From Deltaproteobacteria bacterium (lineage in GTDB: Bacteria; Desulfobacterota; Desulfobulbia; Desulfobulbales; BM004), in contig JAFDCC010000094.1 of assembly GCA_019312985.1 (NCBI GenBank), positions 1 to 6,385 on the forward strand: a stretch of 6,385 nucleotides of DNA, read 5' to 3'. The notes below the pieces were generated by a model. That model was given only the letters and a program-made list of their open reading frames with translations, was not told the origin of the DNA and ran no database searches. This document shows positions 1 to 5,787 of the stretch, piece after piece. A program made the translations under genes and the position numbers. Position 1 is the first letter of the stretch. Each line of letters opens with the position of its first letter.

Positions 1-2177
1 CAGATGTTCAACTGGCCCCGTTTCAGGGCCTCCAGTACGGACGCCTTGGGGCCGTCGGCCACAATGGTGCCGTTATCAATGACAACCAGGCGGTCCACCA
101 TGTCCAGCAGGGAGGCCCGGTGACTGATGAGGATCATTGTCTTGTTCGCGATGATCTTTGCCAGGTTATCCCGCAGCAGGACCTCGGTCCTGTTGTCCAT
201 GTTGCTCGTCGGCTCGTCGAGGACGAGAACCGGCGGGTCGTGCAGCAGGGCCCGGGCCAGGGCGACACACTGCCGCTGGCCGCCGGAAAGCCCCCGGCCG
301 AGCTCGCCTACCTCCATGTCAAAACCCATGGGATTTTTCTTGATAAAGTCGAGGGTGCCGGTGAGTTCCGCGGCCCGCACAACAGTATTGTCGTCAATAT
401 CGTGGCTGCCCATGGTGATGTTGTCCCGGATCGTGCCGCGAAAAAGGGTAATGTCCTGGGAAACGTAGCCGATGCTGTGCCGCAAATCGGCCGGGTCTAT
501 CTGCCTGATGTCAGTGCCGTCCATGCTGACCATGCCGCTGATGGGTTGGTATAATCCGAGGACAAGCTTGCCGAGGGTTGTTTTGCCGGAACCGATGGGG
601 CCAATGATGCCCACCTTTTCTCCCGGCTTGATGGCCAGCGATATATTGTTCAGGGTTTTCACAGTCTGGCCCGGGTAGGCAAAGGTGAGGTTTTTCAGCT
701 CGATACCACCTTCCATCTGGGCCCGGTGCAGAAACGTTTTTCCCTCCGGCCGCTCCACCGGGAGCTCCATGATCTGGTTCAGGGTCTTCAGGGCTGCCCG
801 GGCACGGTGGTAGCGGGTGGCCAAGCCGACAACCTGGGTCATCGGGGCAAGGGCCTGGCGGGAGAGAATGACCAGGGCGATGAGGCCTCCCTGGGTCAGG
901 GTTCCGTTCGCGATCATGTAAACGCCGACAACCACGATACCGACGACGGACATGCTCTGGACGAAAAAAGAGAAGTGGTTTACCGACGACGAGAGGAACC
1001 GGGAACGGCCGCTCCACTTGGCAATGTAGCCGACCGCTTCTTCCCAGGCCCGCTGAATCTGGCTCTCGGCCCCAAGCATCTTGATGGTCTCAAGGCCGCT
1101 TAGGCCCTCTATCAGGATGGCATTCTTCTGGGACGAGGCCTGGAAGGACTGCTCCACCGCCTTTTGCAGCGGAATCTGGATAAAAAAGGCATAGGCGAGC
1201 AGCAGGATGATGGAGACGATCTGCACCCAGACGATTGCGCCGCCCAGGTACCAGATAACAAGCAGGGCCAGAAAGACAAAGGGCAGGTCGATGAGGGCGG
1301 TGATGGAAAACGAGGTGATAAAATCGCGGATGGACTCGAACTCCTGGAGGTTCCTGGAAAATGAGCCGATGGACTGGGGCCTCGACTCCATGCGCAGTCC
1401 CAGCACCTTCTGGAACAGGGATGCCGATATTTTCAGGTTGGCCCGCTTGCCCGCCTCATCGATGAAAAAACCGCGCAGGCCCCGCAGGATGACCGCAAAG
1501 ATATAGACCACGGTGATGCCGATGGACAGAACCCAAAGGGTCTCGAAGGCCGCGTTGGGGATGACCCTGTCATAAACGTTTAACACAAAAAACGAGCTGG
1601 CAAGGCCGAAGAGATTGATGAGAAAGGAGGCCAGGAAGACATCGCGGTAGATACGCCACGACTCGAAAATCGTTCCCCAGAACCAGCCCCGTGACGATGC
1701 CGGCCCACTCATCTCCTCGACGGTCTTCGTTTCCATGCGGAATTTCGGCCGCACGAATATGGCGTAGCCACTATAGAGCTTTTCCAGTTCATCCCGGGCA
1801 AACGTTTTTTCCCCCATGCCCGATTCGGGGAGGAGGACCCGCAGTTTTGTGCCTCCCTCTTCAAGGGCCACGAGAACGCAGGCCCTGCGGTCCTCGAGCA
1901 GCAGGACCACCGTGAGGTGGGGGTCGGCAATCTTCTCCAGGGGCCGGTGGAGGACGCGGGAGGCGAGCCCCGCTCTGCCTGCCGCCCGGCTAAACAGCTC
2001 CACCGTGAGCCGGTTGTTGACCAGCGGCAGTCCCGAACTCAGGCCGGTTCTCGTTGCCTGGCGCTTGTGGAGCCGGGTGAGCTGCAGAAGACAATCCAGA
2101 AGCGGATCGTCATGGGTATCAGTGTCCCCCCCGAGGTCCCATTTTTCCGAAGGGGGCTGTGTTTCTTTTTCAGGCAT
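1..2177 (-). CDS. lapB: LapB-like type I secretion ABC transporter/permease (3' end cut by window edge)
   Basis: This is the inner-membrane ATPase/permease of a type I secretion system; LapB relatives export giant RTX biofilm adhesins through an HlyD-type adaptor and a TolC channel. The frame is open for 725 codons from the ATG at 2177 to the left edge; LapB proteins are about 720 residues, so little is missing. Domains in order: an N-terminal C39-peptidase-like region (about 25-150), an ABC transmembrane domain with hydrophobic segments near 181-200, 215-233, 294-334 and 402-422, then the ATPase domain. The ATPase has Walker A GPIGSGKTT (526-534), Q-loop Q574, signature LSGGQ (630-634), Walker B VLVLDEPTS (650-658) and switch His686, so it looks active. 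In the C39-like region a Cys (C29) is present, but the usual Asp-Pro reads Leu-Pro (116-117) and no catalytic His is aligned; I infer a non-cleaving substrate-docking domain, as in LapB and HlyB. The start has no good Shine-Dalgarno, but an in-frame stop lies 12 codons upstream and the next Met is residue 121. Confidence 0.93.
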   Translation of the reverse strand, partial: MPEKETQPPSEKWDLGGDTDTHDDPLLDCLLQLTRLHKRQATRTGLSSGLPLVNNRLTVELFSRAAGRAGLASRVLHRPLEKIADPHLTVVLLLEDRRACVLVALEEGGTKLRVLLPESGMGEKTFARDELEKLYSGYAIFVRPKFRMETKTVEEMSGPASSRGWFWGTIFESWRIYRDVFLASFLINLFGLASSFFVLNVYDRVIPNAAFETLWVLSIGITVVYIFAVILRGLRGFFIDEAGKRANLKISASLFQKVLGLRMESRPQSIGSFSRNLQEFESIRDFITSFSITALIDLPFVFLALLVIWYLGGAIVWVQIVSIILLLAYAFFIQIPLQKAVEQSFQASSQKNAILIEGLSGLETIKMLGAESQIQRAWEEAVGYIAKWSGRSRFLSSSVNHFSFFVQSMSVVGIVVVGVYMIANGTLTQGGLIALVILSRQALAPMTQVVGLATRYHRARAALKTLNQIMELPVERPEGKTFLHRAQMEGGIELKNLTFAYPGQTVKTLNNISLAIKPGEKVGIIGPIGSGKTTLGKLVLGLYQPISGMVSMDGTDIRQIDPADLRHSIGYVSQDITLFRGTIRDNITMGSHDIDDNTVVRAAELTGTLDFIKKNPMGFDMEVGELGRGLSGGQRQCVALARALLHDPPVLVLDEPTSNMDNRTEVLLRDNLAKIIANKTMILISHRASLLDMVDRLVVIDNGTIVADGPKASVLEALKRGQLNI

Positions 2178-2303
2178 TGAACTGGAAGTGTATAGAGAAG
2201 AATGCAAGTGGTTCTAACCCATTACCAACTGTCCATATTTAACGTATTAATCCTGCCAGGTAAACAGATTTTACAACAAAATTAAGAACTTCACTGTTTT
2301 TTG

Positions 2304-2332
2304 TTGGATAACGTCCCAAAATGGCATATAAA
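2304..2332 (+). promoter_or_regulatory. Candidate sigma70-type promoter for the 109-residue gene
   Basis: A -10-like TATAAA (2327-2332) matches the consensus at five of six bases, but the -35-like TTGGAT (2304-2309), 17 bases upstream, matches at only three. It would start a transcript about 30 bases before the ATG at 2370. The AT-rich setting and position fit, but the -35 box is weak and alternative pairings exist. Confidence 0.33.
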
Positions 2333-2358
2333 ATAGTCTGACATTAACCTATTCTCAT

Positions 2359-2362
2359 GGAG
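2359..2362 (+). promoter_or_regulatory. Shine-Dalgarno site of the 109-residue gene
   Basis: GGAG lies seven bases before the ATG at 2370, an ideal spacing. It supports both the reality of this small gene and its start. An overlapping plus-strand ATG at 2357 lacks such a site. Confidence 0.65.
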
Positions 2363-2369
2363 CAGAGCC

Positions 2370-2699
2370 ATGCTGTACGTTAAAAGGGACGACGCGGGCA
2401 ACATCGTCGCACTGCACACCCGGCCCGGTACCGGGGCCGAAGAGCAGAAATCCTTGACGGATGCTGAAATCCTGGAATTTCTCAAGAAAAATACCGAAAC
2501 AGATCCCGGCGGGCAGCTGCTGTCACTCACCGATACCGGCATCATCCGCGTCCTCGAGGACCTCATCGATCTCCTTATCCGCAAAAACATCATTCTCTTC
2601 ACGGACCTGCCCGAAGAAGCACAGAAAAAGATTCGGGAGCGCAAAATACTGCGTGAGAAAATCGGGCCGGACCACCTCATGGTCGACGATATCCTGTAG
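2370..2699 (+). CDS. Small conserved-type protein of unknown function (109 aa), embedded in the lap cluster
   Basis: The ORF has a good Shine-Dalgarno at 2359-2362 and natural coding character. The protein starts with a probable beta-hairpin (MLYVKRDDAGNIVAL), followed by an acidic helical part (about 33-41). The second half (about 56-100) is rich in Leu and Ile and then in charged residues (ILFTDLPEEAQKK, then K/R/E-rich), predicted helical. There is no signal peptide or membrane segment, so it should be cytoplasmic. From memory it resembles a family of small proteobacterial proteins often mislabelled 'tryptophan synthase subunit beta', starting M-x-Y-V-K-R and containing VLEDLIDLLI and FTDLP; nothing in it looks like an enzyme. 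It is transcribed against all four lap genes, its start facing lapB and its end 36 bases from the lapD stop. That placement suggests a link to adhesin export or c-di-GMP control, but its function is unknown. Confidence 0.85.
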   Translation: MLYVKRDDAGNIVALHTRPGTGAEEQKSLTDAEILEFLKKNTETDPGGQLLSLTDTGIIRVLEDLIDLLIRKNIILFTDLPEEAQKKIRERKILREKIGPDHLMVDDIL

Positions 2700-2735
2700 A
2701 AATTCCCTGCGGCCGCCTCCCTCTTTCGGTGCCGC

Positions 2736-4721
2736 CTACTCCCTGTTATTTCCCTCCTCCTCCCCTGCGAGAAGCGGTTTCGGCCGGTCGATGGCATAGC
2801 CCTGGATGCCGTCAAGATGAAGCTCCTTCATGACCGCCAGCTGCCGCTCGGTCTCCACTCCTTCGGCGATGACCCTGATGTCGAGACTGTGCGCCACACT
2901 GCAGAGCGAGGCGACAAAGAACCTGCTGTCGCTTTCCGCATCCTGCAGCTCGCCGGTATAGGCCTTGTCGATCTTGACGTAGTCCGGCTGCAGCGTCTTC
3001 AGGTAGCCGAGGTGGGAGAAGCTGCGGCCGTAATGGTCCAGCCCGACCAAATGGCCCTGCTGCCGCACCGCTGCGCTGAATCCCTTGATCAGTTCAAGAT
3101 GCGGTACCGCGCCAAACTCAGGGAACTCGAAATTGATTCGGGGCGCGGCCTCAGGCAGGTGGGCTACCCTGTCGAGCAGCCAGCTGCGGAGTTCATTGTT
3201 TACAAGCGATGCAGGCGACAGATTGACCGCCAGCCGGTCGACACCGATTCCTTCTCTATCGAGCTTGAAAATTTCTTCCAGGACCAACCGGTCAAGGTGC
3301 TCGACAAGACTCAGGTGTTCGGCAAATGGGAGAAAGAGACCGGCGCTCATGAGAGAGCCGTCCTCCTGGAGAATGCGGGAGAATACCTCGCGGTGCATCG
3401 TGCTGTTGTCCCCGGCATTGACAACAGACTGCGCGAAGAGGACAATTCTGCGCTCTGCCAGGGCCCGGTCAAGGATACCTTTCCACTCCTGCTGTCCCAG
3501 TGGGGTTTTCTCCGATTCTACCGTTAGATACCGGACCTCATAAATATTGGGACCGGCCTGCTGGGCAGTCCGCAGGGCCAGGTCCGCTTCGGAGAGGAGC
3601 CGTTCCAGGCTGACCACACTTTCATAACCCACCATACCTATATGCCAGGCGTTGTCGGTGAGCGACAGCTGCTCGACGGTGAGCCGGTTGAGCTGCGAAC
3701 CGATGGCTTCGGCAAGGGCTTTACCGCTCTCCGCGGCCACATCGGCGATAAAGACGGCAAAGTCACCGCCGCTCAAGCGGGCGACCAGGGCGGTGGTATA
3801 ATTTTCCGTTGCAGCCTGCAGGAGGGATGCGGTCCGCTTCAGGAGTTCGTCACCCGGCTGGTAGCCTCGCTGCTTGTTGAGCTCTTGCAGGTCGTTGACC
3901 TGAACCAGCATCAGAATGCCGCGGCTTTCGCTCTCGCGCCGGTCGAGCCGGGCCTTTGCCTGGCTTTCAAAGTAACGCCTGTTGCCAAGGCCCGTCAGAA
4001 AATCGTAGTAGGCCTGCCGCCGGAGCCCTTCCGCAATGACAACCTGCTCGTCGAACATCCCCTTGACCTTGCCGGTCATCCGGTTCATGGCCTCTACCAC
4101 CCGCCGTAGTTCCTTGGTTTTCGGCAAGTGCTCCTGTATTTCGTACTCTTTGCGGCAGAGGGCATCCGCCTGCCGTTCGACAAGAACAAGGGGCCGCAAC
4201 AGCACCCTGAGGATATAACCGCCGGCAGCGAGAACGACAATACCGCTGCCGATGAACCAGAGGGTCATGCGCACCACGTTTTCCCACAGGGTCTTGTAGG
4301 CATAGCCGGGATGGCTTTTGACGTAGATGGTCCCGGCCCGGCTCCAGGCGGCCATGACATTTGCCGAGGCCTCCGGAGTTTTGAGGGGGACCAGCCTGAT
4401 GAACCAGGCCGGCACATTTTCAATGGTTACATCGAGCTCCCTCTCTACCAGGACCTTGCCCCAGGGGTCGCTGTACCGAAGAATCCGGTAATAACCATGG
4501 TCGAACACCGCGTTGATCATGCTCTCCACCGCGGGCAGATCATCTGCCGCGGCATACTGTGAGACCGAGAGACCGAGGGAGGTTGCCGTATCCTGGGCGT
4601 GGGACTCCAGCTGGTTAAGGAGGAAAGACCTGGTCGACTCAAGCTTGGCCAGCCAGGTGCCGGCAAAGAGCACAAAAAAGAGAAGAAGGGTAAAGAGTAC
4701 GAGCTGTCGATAGAGTGTCAT
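2736..4721 (-). CDS. lapD: LapD-like inner-membrane c-di-GMP receptor with degenerate GGDEF and EAL domains
   Basis: LapD senses cytoplasmic c-di-GMP and transmits the signal through the inner membrane, binding and inhibiting the periplasmic protease LapG. The 661 residues match the family length (about 650) and layout: membrane segment 1 (7-24), a periplasmic LapD/MoxY-type domain (25-150), segment 2 (153-171), HAMP (about 172-225), GGDEF (about 235-395) and EAL (about 410-655). Both enzyme domains look dead. The GGDEF motif reads SGGDF (317-321) and no RxxD inhibitory site precedes it. The EAL motif reads EVF (445-447), and the metal-binding DDFG reads DHYG (562-565). Ligand-pocket landmarks remain: NLS (500-502), KID (583-585), AEGVET (619-624) and QG (640-641). 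W126 sits where LapD of P. fluorescens has the LapG-binding W125. The start is firm: TAA lies two codons upstream. A 156-base leader separates it from lapG. Confidence 0.94.
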   Translation of the reverse strand: MTLYRQLVLFTLLLFFVLFAGTWLAKLESTRSFLLNQLESHAQDTATSLGLSVSQYAAADDLPAVESMINAVFDHGYYRILRYSDPWGKVLVERELDVTIENVPAWFIRLVPLKTPEASANVMAAWSRAGTIYVKSHPGYAYKTLWENVVRMTLWFIGSGIVVLAAGGYILRVLLRPLVLVERQADALCRKEYEIQEHLPKTKELRRVVEAMNRMTGKVKGMFDEQVVIAEGLRRQAYYDFLTGLGNRRYFESQAKARLDRRESESRGILMLVQVNDLQELNKQRGYQPGDELLKRTASLLQAATENYTTALVARLSGGDFAVFIADVAAESGKALAEAIGSQLNRLTVEQLSLTDNAWHIGMVGYESVVSLERLLSEADLALRTAQQAGPNIYEVRYLTVESEKTPLGQQEWKGILDRALAERRIVLFAQSVVNAGDNSTMHREVFSRILQEDGSLMSAGLFLPFAEHLSLVEHLDRLVLEEIFKLDREGIGVDRLAVNLSPASLVNNELRSWLLDRVAHLPEAAPRINFEFPEFGAVPHLELIKGFSAAVRQQGHLVGLDHYGRSFSHLGYLKTLQPDYVKIDKAYTGELQDAESDSRFFVASLCSVAHSLDIRVIAEGVETERQLAVMKELHLDGIQGYAIDRPKPLLAGEEEGNNRE

Positions 4722-4780
4722 AATTTACACCATGATTGAAGGCATCGGTTAAGACCAAATAGGCCGCGGCAGGATGTCAT
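4718..4780 (-). CDS. Possible 20-residue leader peptide overlapping the lapD start
   Basis: The ORF begins MTSCRGLFGL, has three Cys and one Trp, and ends in TGA that overlaps the lapD ATG as ATGA, a usual arrangement for coupled translation. A GGTGG stretch lies a few bases upstream. There is no recognised family, and a random ORF of this length is common, so the only support is the overlap geometry and the weak native ribosome site of lapD. Confidence 0.2.
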   Translation of the reverse strand: MTSCRGLFGLNRCLQSWCKL

Positions 4781-4877
4781 TCAGCCGCCACCCGGTTTTT
4801 TCATCCCTGTTGTCTGTTCATCGTGGTCCCTCCTGCCGGGAAGGAACTTTTTTCCACCGTTATCACAACCAGTTTTT
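4722..4877 (-). promoter_or_regulatory. lapG-lapD intergenic leader with a chain of mini-ORFs
   Basis: No full gene fits in these 156 bases. On the minus strand there is a strong Shine-Dalgarno, AGGAGGG (4834-4828), six bases before an ATG at 4821 that opens a six-codon ORF (MNRQQG, 4801-4821). Its TGA overlaps the ATG of a seven-codon ORF (MKKPGGG, 4781-4804). The stop of that ORF directly abuts the ATG of a 20-codon ORF (4718-4780), whose TGA in turn overlaps the lapD ATG (ATGA at 4721-4718). By contrast lapD itself has only a weak GGTG upstream. I infer a possible leader acting through translational coupling. No clear terminator hairpin is visible, so lapG and lapD may share a transcript. 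Confidence 0.4.
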
Positions 4878-5549
4878 TCACCTGTCTGCGTTCATCCTTT
4901 CGACAAGATCCTGCCATCGCTGCAACCGACTGCTGCTGCCGGCCATCATTCCCCTGCCCCGCTGCTTGGCAAGCCACAGGCCTGTGCCGTTGAAACTGTA
5001 TATGGGAATAAGGTCGGCCCGCTGCGAAGCCGGCTTTATATCGGCAACGATATTATCGAGGACCAGCGGCTCGGCTCCCGGGTTCTCGTAATAAGTCAGC
5101 ACCATGTGATGGACATTATAGCTGAGTGCCTTGACGTAGGTCAGGTTCAATTTCTCTTCCTCCAGCCCCATGGCTTTCAGGGTGAAGTACTTGGCGATGG
5201 AAAAATCCTCGCAGTCGCCGCCCCGCGTCCCCAGGAACTCGACAGGGGTGGCCCAGTAATCATCGACGCCCCAGTGGGTCATATCGTCGACAAATTCCAT
5301 CCGGTTGAAAAATTCGTTGACCAGGCCGATTTTTTCGCGGTCGCTGCGGCTGTTGTGCTGCACGATGAGATTCTCCCAGGCGACAAGGAGGGTGCGGGCC
5401 TCTTTGCCGTAGCGGGCCTCCGCCCTGTCGAGCAGTTCCGGCGCAAGGCGGAAGGTTTCTCCAACAATGACGGGGACGAAAATGAGTAGAAAGAAAAGAA
5501 AGGCAAGAACAGGGAAGAAATATTCTTTTTTGTCTCTATTTTTGACCAC
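4878..5549 (-). CDS. lapG: LapG-like periplasmic calcium-dependent cysteine protease (transglutaminase-like)
   Basis: LapG cuts the N-terminal retention module of a LapA-type adhesin at a di-alanine site, freeing it from the outer membrane; LapD bound to c-di-GMP holds LapG inactive. Counted from the alternative ATG at 5654, the triad is C148 (in GGDCEDF), H183 (in HHMVL) and D200 (in LVLDN). The His-Asp spacing of 17 equals that of P. fluorescens LapG (C135/H172/D189). D147 and E149 flank the Cys at the calcium-ligand positions known for LapG. An N-terminal hydrophobic stretch (about 46-64) after a Lys/Arg-rich start is a signal peptide or uncleaved anchor; no clear signal peptidase site is seen. 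I prefer the GTG at 5549, which gives 223 residues and a normal signal sequence. The ATG at 5654 would add 35 unlikely residues and lies in a hairpin loop. Neither start has a strong ribosome site. Confidence 0.9.
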   Translation of the reverse strand: MVKNRDKKEYFFPVLAFLFFLLIFVPVIVGETFRLAPELLDRAEARYGKEARTLLVAWENLIVQHNSRSDREKIGLVNEFFNRMEFVDDMTHWGVDDYWATPVEFLGTRGGDCEDFSIAKYFTLKAMGLEEEKLNLTYVKALSYNVHHMVLTYYENPGAEPLVLDNIVADIKPASQRADLIPIYSFNGTGLWLAKQRGRGMMAGSSSRLQRWQDLVERMNADR

Positions 5550-5638
5550 AGCGGCAGGGTAACAGAAAGATCTTATCCGGAGGAAAACTCTCTCGCTGCC
5601 ATTCCTTGGGAAGTGCGAAAGAGCGGTTGTAAAGCAAG

Positions 5639-5667
5639 CCGGGGCAGCAGGCATGCTGCTGCCCCGG
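5639..5667 (-). terminator. Strong GC-rich hairpin, probable terminator of the TolC-family gene
   Basis: Two perfect 12-base arms, CCGGGGCAGCAG (5639-5650) and CTGCTGCCCCGG (5656-5667), enclose a five-base loop. On the minus strand the stem can be extended by AAG/CTT with one bulged A and is followed by a modestly T-rich CTTGCTTTA. It lies about 120 bases beyond the stop of the TolC-family gene, so an intrinsic terminator or a 3' RNA-stabilising hairpin is likely. The T tract is interrupted, so full termination is not certain. The ATG at 5654 falls in the loop. Confidence 0.55.
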
Positions 5668-5787
5668 TCTTAAAATTCACTGCACCAACAGGCAGCAAAA
5701 TGGCATCAGGAGGAAAGTGTCCGGCTCCCTGCAGGGCGCGGCAACGTTTATTGATATCACAGGGTGACGCGCACAGTTGTTTGCTTT
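5668..5787. other. Gene-free stretch downstream of the TolC-family gene
   Basis: These 120 bases lie between the TolC-family stop and the hairpin. On the minus strand they are the gene's 3' untranslated region. A short palindrome, CCCTGCAGGG (near 5727-5736), is the only structure I notice. The only minus-strand ATG ORF that I noticed has nine codons and no ribosome site. I see nothing else. Confidence 0.5.

Larger units (their letters stand above)
2178..2369. promoter_or_regulatory. Divergent intergenic region between lapB and the 109-residue gene
   Basis: These 192 bases separate two divergent start codons and are clearly more AT-rich than the flanking genes, as expected for a two-way promoter region. 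For lapB (minus strand), a weak sigma70-like pair can be proposed: TTTACC (plus-strand 2259-2264) and TTAAAT (2237-2242) with a 16-base spacer. An imperfect inverted repeat, TTGG...CCAA flanked by T and A runs (about 2297-2320), lies between the two genes and could be an operator. I see no tRNA, small gene or clear riboswitch here. The promoter and operator assignments are inferred from motif similarity only. Confidence 0.45.

Noticed and set aside
511..1017. 168-codon minus-strand ORF rich in Pro, Gly and Arg
   Set aside because: It is a second frame of lapB itself, whose true frame contains all the ABC motifs without interruption.
2700..2735. Bidirectional terminator between the small gene and lapD
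   Set aside because: Only a weak GCGGC/GCCGC pairing and no T tract on either strand; the GCGGCCGC palindrome at 2709-2716 is probably chance.
2291..2815. Minus-strand ORF of 174 codons over the small plus-strand gene
   Set aside because: Its Arg- and Ser-rich composition is typical of an antisense shadow. The plus-strand ORF has the ribosome site and a familiar protein sequence.
2817..3527. 236-codon plus-strand ORF antisense to lapD
   Set aside because: It lies wholly inside the lapD coding frame on the opposite strand, has no recognisable domain, and reflects the G+C-rich codon pattern of lapD.
4128..4562. Plus-strand ORF of 144 codons opposite the LapD periplasmic and HAMP region
   Set aside because: It is antisense to a clear LapD frame, with no ribosome site or family resemblance.
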